Shown in pieces: positions 23,514 to 32,151 of a stretch of DNA of 64,000 bases. Below the pieces are notes generated by a model. That model saw nothing but the letters and a program-made list of their open reading frames with translations, did no database searches and had not been told where the DNA came from. Numbering within the stretch: the first letter of the stretch is position 1; every line of letters starts with the position of its first letter. The stretch is from an uncultured Oscillospiraceae bacterium (GTDB taxonomy: Bacteria > Bacillota > Clostridia > Oscillospirales > Ruminococcaceae): the NCBI GenBank assembly GCA_934448295.1, contig CAKSEY010000009.1, positions 1-64,000 of the forward strand, given 5' to 3'. The position numbers were made by a program, and so were the translations under genes.

Positions 23514-24392
23514 ATGCGAAATATAACAGTTGCAGCGATTCAGATGTCCATTCCGGAGACCCCGGAAAAATCCATAGAGAAAGCCGAAAAGCTGGTCAGG
23601 GAGGCCGCCGGAAAGGGCGCCAACGTGATACTCCTGCCGGAGCTTTTCGAGAACTGGTATTTCTGCCAGGAGCGCCGCTACGACAGCTATAAGCTGGCTC
23701 TTCCGGTGGAGGAGAACCCTGCGGTAAAGCGTTTTCAGCAGGTCGCCGCGGAGCTAGGCGCGGTTATCCCCGTGAGCTTCTACGAGCAGGACGGCAACGT
23801 GCTCTACAACAGCATAGCCATGATAGACGCGGACGGCTCCATAATGGGAGTGTACCGCAAGACCCATATCCCGGACGACCACTTCTATCAGGAGAAATTC
23901 TACTTCACCCCCGGCGGCACCGGATTTAAGGTGTGGGACACCCGATTCGGGAAAATCGGGGTTGGAATCTGCTGGGATCAGTGGTTCCCGGAGGCTGCGC
24001 GCTGCATGGCTCTGATGGGCGCGGAAATCCTGCTCTACCCGACCGCCATAGGCTCCGAGCCGGTGCTGGAGTGCGACAGTATGCCGCACTGGCAGCGCTG
24101 TATGCAGGGACACGCGGCGGCGAACCTAGTTCCGGTAATTGCGGCGAACAGGATAGGTACTGAGACCGTAACTCCCGACAGCGAGAACCAGAACCAGTCC
24201 TCGGCGCTGACATTCTACGGAAGCAGCTTTATCGCCGACAACACCGGAGCGCTTGTGGAGTGCGCCGACCGCACCTCCGATACAGTGCTTGTGCACGGCT
24301 TTGACCTGGACGAGCTGCGCGATATGCGGCTTAGCTGGGGAGTTTTCCGGGACAGACGGCCGGAGATGTACGGCAAAATTACCGAGAGATAA
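23514..24392 (+). CDS. aguB: N-carbamoylputrescine amidase
   Basis: A 292-residue nitrilase-superfamily enzyme that hydrolyses N-carbamoylputrescine to putrescine, CO2 and ammonia. The catalytic triad is visible: Glu43 (LLPELFENWYF), Lys116 (VYRKTHIPDDHFYQEKFYF) and Cys153 (GVGICWDQWFPEAARCMALM). The GICWDQWFPE and DDHFYQEKFYF motifs are those of AguB rather than generic nitrilases. It precedes aguA by 12 nt, so the operon converts agmatine to putrescine without making carbamoyl phosphate. The start at 23514 is supported by AAGGAG. Confidence 0.95.
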   Translation: MRNITVAAIQMSIPETPEKSIEKAEKLVREAAGKGANVILLPELFENWYFCQERRYDSYKLALPVEENPAVKRFQQVAAELGAVIPVSFYEQDGNVLYNSIAMIDADGSIMGVYRKTHIPDDHFYQEKFYFTPGGTGFKVWDTRFGKIGVGICWDQWFPEAARCMALMGAEILLYPTAIGSEPVLECDSMPHWQRCMQGHAAANLVPVIAANRIGTETVTPDSENQNQSSALTFYGSSFIADNTGALVECADRTSDTVLVHGFDLDELRDMRLSWGVFRDRRPEMYGKITER

Positions 24393-24404
24393 CGGAGGTT
24401 CAGC

Positions 24405-25499
24405 ATGAGAGTTCTTGACACGATACCGGGGCAGGACGGCTTCTATATGCCGGCGGAGTTCTCGCCGCACTACGGCTGTATTCTTATATTCCCGGAGCGC
24501 TCGGATTCATGGCAGTACGGAGCCTACGCGGCGCGGAAGGCGTTCGTTAAGGTCTGCGAGGCTATCGCGCGCAGCGAGAAAGTAACAGTCTGCGCCAGCG
24601 ACAGGCAGTATGAAAACGCCCGCAGAATGCTCCCGCCGCACATCAGGGTGGTGGAGATGTCCAGCAACGATAGTTGGGCGAGGGACTACGCGCCCACATT
24701 CGTGACGAACGGAAGTGAAATACGCGGCATAAACTGGAGCTTCAACGCGTGGGGCGGTCTTGTGGACGGTCTGTATTTCCCATGGGACAAGGACGACCGC
24801 ATGGCGCGTAAGCTCTGCGACCTCTACGACAAGGATATGTACGATATGTCCGGTTTCGTGCTGGAGGGCGGCTCGATACACTCGGACGGGGAGGGGACTA
24901 TCCTCACGACCGAGGCCTGCCTGCTCAGCGCCGGAAGAAACCCCGGCATGACCAAACAGCAGATAGAGGACAAGCTGAAATCCAGTCTCGGCGCGGAAAA
25001 GGTCATCTGGCTGAAGCGCGGCATATACAACGACGAGACCAACGAGCACGTTGACAACATCTGCGCCTTTGTGAAGCCCGGGGAAGTGGTGCTCGCGTGG
25101 ACGGACGATACATCCGACCCGCAGTACGAGCTGTCGCGCTCCTGCCTGGAAATTCTGGAGAGCTCCACCGACGCAAAGGGGCGCAGGATAAAGGTGCACA
25201 GGCTGTACCTCCCGAAGCCGGTCACCATCACCGCCGAGGAATGTGACGGGCTGGACACCATGGACTTTGAGCCGACCAGGACTCCCGGTGAGCGGCTGGC
25301 GGCGAGCTACGTTAATTTCTACATTGCGAACGGCGCGGTGGTAATGCCGTTTTTCGGCGACCCGGCGGACGAGCCTGCGCGTGCGAAATTACAGGAGCTT
25401 TTCCCGGAGCGGGAGGTTATCCCGATTTATGCCAGAGATATCCTGATAGGCGGCGGAAATATCCACTGCATAACTCAGCAGATACCCCAATTTATATAA
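24405..25499 (+). CDS. aguA: Agmatine deiminase
   Basis: A 364-residue guanidino-modifying enzyme that turns agmatine into N-carbamoylputrescine plus ammonia. Family marks are MPAEFSPHYGCILIFPERSD, the substrate pocket SSNDSWARDYAPTFV, FVLEGGSIHSDGEGTILTTE, and the catalytic cysteine near the end (GGGNIHCITQQIP, Cys355). It has the second-gene position after aguB with a GGAGG ribosome site. No agmatine/putrescine antiporter or arginine decarboxylase gene is close by. Confidence 0.96.
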   Translation: MRVLDTIPGQDGFYMPAEFSPHYGCILIFPERSDSWQYGAYAARKAFVKVCEAIARSEKVTVCASDRQYENARRMLPPHIRVVEMSSNDSWARDYAPTFVTNGSEIRGINWSFNAWGGLVDGLYFPWDKDDRMARKLCDLYDKDMYDMSGFVLEGGSIHSDGEGTILTTEACLLSAGRNPGMTKQQIEDKLKSSLGAEKVIWLKRGIYNDETNEHVDNICAFVKPGEVVLAWTDDTSDPQYELSRSCLEILESSTDAKGRRIKVHRLYLPKPVTITAEECDGLDTMDFEPTRTPGERLAASYVNFYIANGAVVMPFFGDPADEPARAKLQELFPEREVIPIYARDILIGGGNIHCITQQIPQFI

Positions 25500-25502
25500 A
25501 GA

Positions 25503-25531
25503 ACTCCCCTTTCCACACTGGAAAGGGGAGT
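25503..25531. terminator. Terminator between aguA and the GHKL ATPase gene
   Basis: 12-bp perfect arms ACTCCCCTTTCC and complement with a 5-nt loop. The stronger T-rich tail is on the minus strand. Confidence 0.75.
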
Positions 25532-25549
25532 CCTCAGTTGATTGTTAAA

Positions 25550-28500
25550 TTATTTCTGGTTGTCCTCGAACCACTTAGCCGCCATCATAGGCGAAAGCAC
25601 GAAGTCGAGAATTTCCTGAGCGCCGTCGTAAACATCGCCGCCTGCGGTTTCCTCGCCCTCAGCGGCAGCCTCGCAGATAGCGTACGTTACCTGCGGACGG
25701 TACTTGATACGGCAGTACAGGAACTCCGGCGGGATATAGTCTATCTGTGAAAGCTCCTCCAGCCAGAGGAACGGCGACATTCCGCCAATGTTTACATCGT
25801 CGATTATCCAGCCGCCAGCCGCGAAATTGTCGTTAGCGCAGAGGTACAGCGAGAACTTGAATTTCTGCTCCTTGCCCTCGGCGTTAAGCAGACCTACCGA
25901 GAAGCTCTTCAGGATAAAGCTGTTGATGAGCTTGGACTCGTAGCCGCAGCACGGGCATATCCCGCCGTAGCCGTAAAGCTTTGCGTTGATGTCGCGCGCG
26001 AAGTAGTTCTTGTACAGGCGCGGGTTCTTTATGCCGGAAATGCGCTTTATCTCGCCGCGCAGGAAGTCGAACTCCTTGCGCTGGATAGTCGGAACCGGCT
26101 TGTAGTAGTAGGGGATCTGGTCAACGAGAACCTGGTTCGGCTCCTCGGTGCTGGAGTAAACCGCCGCCAGAATGCCGCTGTTCTTTCCTGTCAGAATGAA
26201 CTCGATGAATCTCGCGAACTGCGGCTTTGTCAGCCCGTCGCGGAGCACAACGTACTTCACGGTCTTGGACTTTACGGCTGGCGCGATCACTTCTGCGTGG
26301 TCGATTATCCTGAGTATCTTGTCGTTCTCGCCGAGCAGCGCGATCTTGTCAAGCCCGAGGTCGCAGGTGTAAATCTTTGCAAGCTCGTCTGCAACAGCTT
26401 CCGCGCTTTCAAGCTCAGGCAGCGCGCCGATTATCTCGTCCGGGTCGTATTCAAAGCGGTTGGGGGAGTAGGGGAAGTCGAACACGCGTCCGTTGAACAT
26501 TCCGCTCTCGATGAGCAGGTAAACGTCGCCGACTATTTCAAGCAGGTCGGTGTTGGTGATGTTCGGCGGAATCATGAACTGCTTTCCGTAAGCGGAGAAG
26601 CGGTAGCGCTTGTTGATATCCAGCGCGAGGGTGACATCGCCGCCCTGGCTCTTTATCTCGCGCAGGAACTGCATGGTGTCCTTGCCGTTCGTGAACGAGT
26701 TCACCATGAGGGATATGACCTGATTGTATATCTGATGGCTTTCGAAGCGCATTTCATGCTTCTGGATAACGTCCATCGCCTTTTTCAGGTTGCCTATCTG
26801 GATCTTGGATATCTCGAACTGGAGCTCGGTGCCGCCGGAGGTTATGATGAACTGGAAGTACTTCATATCTATGCGGTAGCTGGAGCCGAACATTTCGTCG
26901 ATTATCCGGAAAGCCTCTTCAAGAGCGTTCTCGTCCGCGACTGCGCCGTTTACGATACAACTGTTGAGCTTCAGGCTGATAATGCTCATGAAGCCTTCCG
27001 ACAGGCTGTAATCCTTTATCTTCGGGTTCTTGTCGGAGGTCATGATATAGCTGTGACCGTCCTGCTGGAACGAGTACGCGTATTCAACGCCGCGCTCGTT
27101 GGTCTCCTGCCTGTACCAGTCGTACTTTGCCGCGAAAACGTGGTCGTTTTCGGAATCGCCGTACCAGCCCTTCATCTGCTCCAGGTCTGTGAGCAGCGTC
27201 TCGGAAGCCGCGCCGCTGTCGTGATCCTCGATATCCACATCGGAGCGCTCGTTGAAGTAGCCGCGCTCGCGCAGGTCGCTGAATGTGACCGGCTCGTCGC
27301 GGTCGGGGAACTTGATGGAGATGTTCGCCGCGAACTTCTCGCGAAGCTCCTTGACAAGCGAACTTGTGTTTATGTAGTTGTAGAAGAACTCGAAAACATA
27401 CTGCGCCGGGCGGAGCATATAGCGCTCAGGATTGTCCGGGCGCTTTGTGAGCTGGAGCACGAACAGCCGCTTGTACTCGTCAACGATGTCGAGGATATCC
27501 TCCTCGATCTCAGTGGAGACCTCCTCGATGCAGTCGTGTCGGATACCCGCGCGGTTGTTGGTGACGTACCTGTTGGGAACGCTGACGAAGAACGCCGAAA
27601 GCTGCTCCTGGAGGAACGCCTGCTTGCTTGCCTTTACAAGACCTGTCAGCTCAAAGGTGGAGAAGTAGTTGTACTTGCTCATCAGCACCTTTGCGGCCTC
27701 GCGCTTTGCGCCGGAGATAGCGAACGGTATCAGGTAAACGAAGCCGTTCTCCTCCATGTGGATAAAGTCTGCCACGGACTTGCCGTTCTCGCTGAAACGT
27801 ATCTTGGGGAGATCGTTCTCGTCGCGGCGGTACTGCTGTATCTTGTATACGACCTCGGGCTTGCCGAAGGAGATGACCGCAATGTTGAACGTGCGGTTGG
27901 GAGCCTCGTTTTCGTCGCTTGCCTTGAGGTGCTTCTTCTTGATGAACGCGAAGCACAGGTCGATCATGTTAATGTAGTCGCCCTTCTGGGTGGTCATGGT
28001 GACGAGGTTGTCGTGGAGCTTCTTCTGATCCTCCTCGTCCAGCGCGAAAACTATCTCGGTGTGCTTGAACTTCTGGGCTGTGAGCTCCAGCTCGCGCACC
28101 TTCAGCGTGCCGCCGTCGTTGACCACACGCAGGGAATAGTTGTTCGAACGCATCTTGAACCAGTCAACGTTCGCGAATACGCTCTTTGCGCCAAGACCGA
28201 AACGACCCTCGCGGTCGCGGCTGGATTCGCTCCTGCCGACTGACAGGTAATAGAATACCTGCTCCAGACGGAAGCCTGTCTCGTTATATGTGAGCTTCAC
28301 CTGACCCTCGTCAAGGAACTCTATCATAACCTTGATGTCATTTTCGTCATAGTCGCAGCCGAACACGTTCTGGAGAAGCTCGCGTATGATGGACTCCCTG
28401 GGGTAGTCGTTCACCATGCCTGCGACATTTATCGCGCTTCTTCCGGTGTACATGCTGTTGAAATAGTCCTTGAACGGCGTGCTGTCAACCTCGCCGGAGT

Positions 28501-28615
28501 AGAGCATATTCTGGATCTTCAGCAGAACCTCTTTCATGCCCTCTTTGTCGCCGGCAGTGTTTCGCTCGAAAAAGTCGCCAAGGAGCTGTTCAACCTGCTC
28601 GTTTTTTTCGCTCAT
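25550..28615 (-). CDS. Large GHKL/Hsp90-like ATPase of unknown function
   Basis: A 1021-residue cytoplasmic protein. Residues about 70-200 resemble the Hsp90/sacsin-type GHKL fold: N box ESIIRELLQNVFGCDYD, a G1-like YNETGF where DxGxG is expected, and a clear G2 box GRFGLGAKSVF. The middle (about 200-880) has no recognised domain. Near the C-terminus GICPCCGYES (about residues 890-900) could bind a metal with further cysteines. It is the second gene of a two-gene minus-strand unit, 81 nt after a helicase-like gene. In other bacteria, GHKL plus helicase pairs occur in defence and DNA-repair loci, but this pair is not one I can name. Confidence 0.75.
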   Translation of the reverse strand: MSEKNEQVEQLLGDFFERNTAGDKEGMKEVLLKIQNMLYSGEVDSTPFKDYFNSMYTGRSAINVAGMVNDYPRESIIRELLQNVFGCDYDENDIKVMIEFLDEGQVKLTYNETGFRLEQVFYYLSVGRSESSRDREGRFGLGAKSVFANVDWFKMRSNNYSLRVVNDGGTLKVRELELTAQKFKHTEIVFALDEEDQKKLHDNLVTMTTQKGDYINMIDLCFAFIKKKHLKASDENEAPNRTFNIAVISFGKPEVVYKIQQYRRDENDLPKIRFSENGKSVADFIHMEENGFVYLIPFAISGAKREAAKVLMSKYNYFSTFELTGLVKASKQAFLQEQLSAFFVSVPNRYVTNNRAGIRHDCIEEVSTEIEEDILDIVDEYKRLFVLQLTKRPDNPERYMLRPAQYVFEFFYNYINTSSLVKELREKFAANISIKFPDRDEPVTFSDLRERGYFNERSDVDIEDHDSGAASETLLTDLEQMKGWYGDSENDHVFAAKYDWYRQETNERGVEYAYSFQQDGHSYIMTSDKNPKIKDYSLSEGFMSIISLKLNSCIVNGAVADENALEEAFRIIDEMFGSSYRIDMKYFQFIITSGGTELQFEISKIQIGNLKKAMDVIQKHEMRFESHQIYNQVISLMVNSFTNGKDTMQFLREIKSQGGDVTLALDINKRYRFSAYGKQFMIPPNITNTDLLEIVGDVYLLIESGMFNGRVFDFPYSPNRFEYDPDEIIGALPELESAEAVADELAKIYTCDLGLDKIALLGENDKILRIIDHAEVIAPAVKSKTVKYVVLRDGLTKPQFARFIEFILTGKNSGILAAVYSSTEEPNQVLVDQIPYYYKPVPTIQRKEFDFLRGEIKRISGIKNPRLYKNYFARDINAKLYGYGGICPCCGYESKLINSFILKSFSVGLLNAEGKEQKFKFSLYLCANDNFAAGGWIIDDVNIGGMSPFLWLEELSQIDYIPPEFLYCRIKYRPQVTYAICEAAAEGEETAGGDVYDGAQEILDFVLSPMMAAKWFEDNQK

Positions 28616-28696
28616 AAATACGCCCCGTTTCTCCGCACATCTAATAAAGCTGCGCCATGCCCCGTGCGGCAGGACATTCGCAGGATACGCCGGATA

Positions 28697-30649
28697 TTAT
28701 AAACCGTCGTTGTAGATCTTTATGAAGTCCCTGAAGGAGCGGACGCTGTCCTCCTCCCGCACTCTGTATCGCCAGATACCGAAGAGCACCGGGTACTGTA
28801 TGCAGTCGTTCATTGACTGAATGTCGTTCTTTATCATGAGGTGGTAGTTCCTGCCGCTGTGGAGCTCGTCAATGTGCTGACGCGCCTCCTTTATGCCTGC
28901 GAGGACCTCCGCACCGTATGGCTGGGAAGCCGGGTCTGCGTCAAGGCTTGCGGCGGTGTTTGAGATCACGTCCGCGCTGATGGCAGCAAGCACGCCGTCG
29001 TCGGAAACGCACAGTCCCTTAGCGGAAGCCAGCGCCGCTTCGATCTCCTCGCCGGAGGAGTCCTTTGTAACGCCGTAGAACTTGCATATCCTGCCGAGCA
29101 TTTCGCCGGAGAATTCCGAAAGCTGTTTTGCGTTGGAGACCTTTCCTGCGCCGAGCAGCTCGTATTCTCCCTTGAACTTCTTTACAAGGTCGTAGCAGCT
29201 GTCTACCTCGCTGGAGTAGCTGTGAACGTATTTCAGGTCGGCGATGAGGTTTGAAACGCACTCCGCCTTTATCCCGATATCGAGAAGAATATTCCTCTGC
29301 GGAACCGTAAAGCTGAGCGCACCCGGGAGCGCACCGTACAGCACCTTGTCAAGCATTCTGCTGTCGAAAAGGCGGTTGCCGTCGCGGAATATTATGAAGC
29401 TGCGGGAGTTTTCGTTTGCAGCGCCGTGGCGGGTCATTCTTCTTTCAAGAAGCGCCGGGGAGGCGGGCAGCTCGTAGTTTATAACGTGTGTGACCCGGTC
29501 AAGCCCGTCGCCGACAGCGCCGATATCGTCGCCTGCGATGATGAACTTGGGGTATGTAGTCTTGTCGTCCACGCGGAGCTTCCTGAGAATATTCTCGTTG
29601 CTGAAAAGCTCGCCGCGCGCCATCTTCACCGGGGCGGAGGTGCACACCGCCGAAAGGGTCTTGCGGAGGAATTCCGCCGTGCCGCGGTCGCAGCAGTAAA
29701 CTATTGCGCGGCTCTTTTCATCGGTGATTATCTCGTCTGCAAGCTTCAGGAACTCGTCCAGCTTCTTGTCCGCCGCGCGGAGCTCCGATACGTCCGACGC
29801 GGTGTAGGAGGGCTTCGTGTAGGTGCCCTTGAGCTCCTCTATGTCGAATTCCTCGAAGATGTTTCCGCCGTACTTGTAGTTCGGCAGACCGCTCCTGATA
29901 TCCATTCTGCGGCGCAGACCGGAGATGAATTCCTTGTCGTATTCGTAGTCCACGAAGGAGATATTGCGGCTTACGCTGCCGTCGTAAATGCTCCTGCTGC
30001 CCGCCATCATCACGGGGGTCTCATAGCTCAGCGGCAGCGCGGAAGCGTCAAATGCCACATCGTCGGCGGCGGAGGAAAGCTCCTCGTCTGTGAGAACGGA
30101 TTTTACAAGCTCGGAGAAAGCCGCCTTGTCCTCGTCGTTTTTCGCGGGGAAGCAGGAGAACGTCAGCAGGCGCTCAGCCTTCCACGGGATAAGCTCCTTC
30201 CATGCCTTGTAGTCGGGCACGTTCGTGTTCTGCTCGTCGTCTATTATAATGAGATCCCACTTGAAATCCTGCGGCACCTTGCCTTTGAGGCCGTTCGCGC
30301 CCTTGAGCGCGTCCCCGGGCATAAGGCAGAGATTTGAACCGTCCTGCGAGAAGAAAACTATCTCGTTTGCAGCGCCGGAGATAACCTTGAAATCCGCGCC
30401 GATCCCCGTCATAAGGATCCTGTACCAGCCGTAAAGCACCCGTGCCGAGGTTATCAGCAGTATGTTGGGATTTTCCTTTTCGGCAAGGACGTCATATATG
30501 CACAGCTCAGCCTTTGTCAGCTTCTGAGAGCCGAACTCGCAGCACACCAGCGAAAATCCGAATTTGCGGAGCTTTTCAGCCGGGGCAAGATTTGCCGCTG
30601 ACAGCTCCATTCCCCCGAGGGGTATCCATTTTAGACTGTTTCCGCTCAC
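28697..30649 (-). CDS. Degenerate SNF2-like (SF2) helicase protein
   Basis: A 650-residue protein with traces of a Swi2/Snf2 fold. ILLITSARVLYGWYRILM looks like motif Ia, WDLIIIDDEQN like motif II (Walker B, DDEQ), SRAIVYCCDRGTAEFLRKTL like motif IV, and LLERRMTRHGAANE like motif VI. The expected Walker A (GxGKT) is replaced by EFGSQKLTKAELCI, so ATP hydrolysis is doubtful. The start is GTG at 30649 with GGAGG 9 nt upstream. It is the first gene of the unit with the GHKL ATPase and has its own promoter at 30764-30736. It may be a regulatory or DNA-bound partner of that ATPase (inference). Confidence 0.65.
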   Translation of the reverse strand: MSGNSLKWIPLGGMELSAANLAPAEKLRKFGFSLVCCEFGSQKLTKAELCIYDVLAEKENPNILLITSARVLYGWYRILMTGIGADFKVISGAANEIVFFSQDGSNLCLMPGDALKGANGLKGKVPQDFKWDLIIIDDEQNTNVPDYKAWKELIPWKAERLLTFSCFPAKNDEDKAAFSELVKSVLTDEELSSAADDVAFDASALPLSYETPVMMAGSRSIYDGSVSRNISFVDYEYDKEFISGLRRRMDIRSGLPNYKYGGNIFEEFDIEELKGTYTKPSYTASDVSELRAADKKLDEFLKLADEIITDEKSRAIVYCCDRGTAEFLRKTLSAVCTSAPVKMARGELFSNENILRKLRVDDKTTYPKFIIAGDDIGAVGDGLDRVTHVINYELPASPALLERRMTRHGAANENSRSFIIFRDGNRLFDSRMLDKVLYGALPGALSFTVPQRNILLDIGIKAECVSNLIADLKYVHSYSSEVDSCYDLVKKFKGEYELLGAGKVSNAKQLSEFSGEMLGRICKFYGVTKDSSGEEIEAALASAKGLCVSDDGVLAAISADVISNTAASLDADPASQPYGAEVLAGIKEARQHIDELHSGRNYHLMIKNDIQSMNDCIQYPVLFGIWRYRVREEDSVRSFRDFIKIYNDGL

Positions 30650-30735
30650 CTAGCGCACCTCCGTTGTACTTTTTGTCGTGTTAAAGCCAGTAAGTATTTA
30701 CCAATAATACTGTGGCATTAACAGCCTATGTAATC

Positions 30736-30764
30736 ATTATACTACAAAAAATGAAATATTACAA
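30736..30764 (-). promoter_or_regulatory. Promoter of the helicase-like/GHKL unit
   Basis: Minus strand TTGTAA, 17-nt spacer, TATAAT, about 80 nt ahead of the GTG start. Confidence 0.65.
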
Positions 30765-30845
30765 GTCGGTGAAACGTCCTGTATAAGAAAAATCGCAGGG
30801 GGAATTTTTGGTTATTTTGCACAAATAAAAACCTGAGATAAACGC

Positions 30846-30874
30846 TTTACTTTTCGTTTAAGAAATGGTACAAT
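30846..30874 (+). promoter_or_regulatory. Promoter of the aldolase-GNAT-rhamnulokinase operon
   Basis: TTTACT, 17-nt spacer, TACAAT, about 45 nt before the coding start. No catabolite-response or regulator site was recognised. Confidence 0.6.
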
Positions 30875-30925
30875 AAAATATAGGGTCAATTAACGCCCAC
30901 AACAATGACAGGAAGGAAATCTATC

Positions 30926-31603
30926 ATGACGGAACAGGAAATCAAGGAAGCAATATGCGATGTGGGACACAAGCTGTGGCAGCTTGGATTCGTTGCGGCG
31001 AACGACGGAAACATCTCCGCAAGGCTCCCGGACGGCAATTTCATAACAACTCCGACAGGCACCAGCAAGGCTCTGCTCAAGCCGGAAATGCTCATCAAGA
31101 TGAATGCGAAGAACGAGGTGGTGGAGCCTGCGCAGCTCCCCGGATACAAGCCCACGAGCGAGTTCAAGGTACATCTGCGCTGCTATGAGGCGCGCCCGGA
31201 GGTCAACGCAGTAGTCCACGCGCACCCGCCCACAGCCACCGGCTTCGCGATAGCTCATATCCCGCTGGACGACTACACCATGCCGGAGGCGATAATCTTC
31301 CTTGGCAGCGTTCCGATAGCCCCGTACGACACCCCCGGCTCCCAGGGAGTCGCGGACAGCATCGTGCCTTTCCTTGCGAATCACGACACCATTCTCATGG
31401 AGAACCACGGCGCACTCACCGTCGGCGTGGATATAATCCAGGCCTACTACCGCATGGAGACCCTGGAGCACTTCGCCAAGGTGAGCCTTGTGGCGCGTCA
31501 GCTCGGCGGCGCCAACGACCTGCCCATGGACAAGATACAGGAGTGCTGCGAGATAGGAAAGTCGTTCCCGATAAGACACCCGGGCTACAAGAAATATCAC
31601 TGA
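30926..31603 (+). CDS. Class II sugar-phosphate aldolase (fuculose/rhamnulose phosphate type)
   Basis: A 225-residue class II aldolase/adducin-family enzyme. Zinc ligands are seen in VVHAHPPTATGF and in TILMENHGALTVG; the phosphate-binding region is NDGNISARLPDG plus TPTGTSKALL. FucA-type aldolases of this size split L-fuculose-1-phosphate (or L-rhamnulose-1-phosphate) to dihydroxyacetone phosphate and lactaldehyde. The rhamnulokinase two genes downstream suggests rhamnose or fucose use. The start at 30926 is preferred to 30905 because GGAAGG is correctly spaced for it. Confidence 0.85.
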   Translation: MTEQEIKEAICDVGHKLWQLGFVAANDGNISARLPDGNFITTPTGTSKALLKPEMLIKMNAKNEVVEPAQLPGYKPTSEFKVHLRCYEARPEVNAVVHAHPPTATGFAIAHIPLDDYTMPEAIIFLGSVPIAPYDTPGSQGVADSIVPFLANHDTILMENHGALTVGVDIIQAYYRMETLEHFAKVSLVARQLGGANDLPMDKIQECCEIGKSFPIRHPGYKKYH

Positions 31604-31618
31604 TACAGGAAGCATAAG

Positions 31619-32140
31619 ATGAACATAGGGAAGGCGGCAGAAGCGGATATAGACGCCGTAACGGAGATATACGGCCATATCCACGACAAAGAAGAAACAG
31701 GCGAGATGACGATAGGCTGGCAGCGCGGGGTCTATCCCGTGCGGGAGACGGCGGAAACAGCGGTCTCCCTGGGCGACCTGTTCGTGCTGGAGGACGGCGG
31801 GAGGGTGCTCGCCGCCGGCAGGATAAATCAGCGGCAGGTGCCGGAGTACTCCGGCGCCGACTGGCTCTATAAAGCCGCAGACAGCGGGGTATGGGTGCTC
31901 CACACGCTGGTGGTGGAGCCCTCCGCAAACGGGCGCGGCTACGCCAGGGCGTTCCTGGAGTTCTACGAGAACTATGCCTGGGAGCGCGGCTGCCATGTCC
32001 TGCGTATCGACACCAACGAGCGCAACTCCGCAGCCCGGGCGATGTACGCAAAGCACGGCTGGCGCGAGGCGGGGATAGTTCCGTGCACGTTCAACGGGCT
32101 TCCCGGGGTTCAGCTCGTCTGTCTTGAAAAGAAGATCTGA
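31619..32140 (+). CDS. GNAT-family N-acetyltransferase
   Basis: A 173-residue protein with the GNAT fold: acetyl-CoA loop VEPSANGRGYARAFLEFYEN at about residues 97-117, then CHVLRIDTNERNSAARAMYA and KHGWREAGI. The substrate is unknown. It lies 15 nt after the aldolase gene and 11 nt before the rhamnulokinase gene, so it is cotranscribed with sugar catabolism genes, an odd insertion in such an operon. Confidence 0.85.
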   Translation: MNIGKAAEADIDAVTEIYGHIHDKEETGEMTIGWQRGVYPVRETAETAVSLGDLFVLEDGGRVLAAGRINQRQVPEYSGADWLYKAADSGVWVLHTLVVEPSANGRGYARAFLEFYENYAWERGCHVLRIDTNERNSAARAMYAKHGWREAGIVPCTFNGLPGVQLVCLEKKI

Positions 32141-32151
32141 GGAGAGTTTTT

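Noticed and set aside
26297..28243. A 648-codon open frame on the plus strand opposite the GHKL ATPase gene
   Set aside because: It is antisense to a better-supported gene, is rich in Val/Leu/Ala/Arg as expected of a shadow frame, and has no ribosome site.
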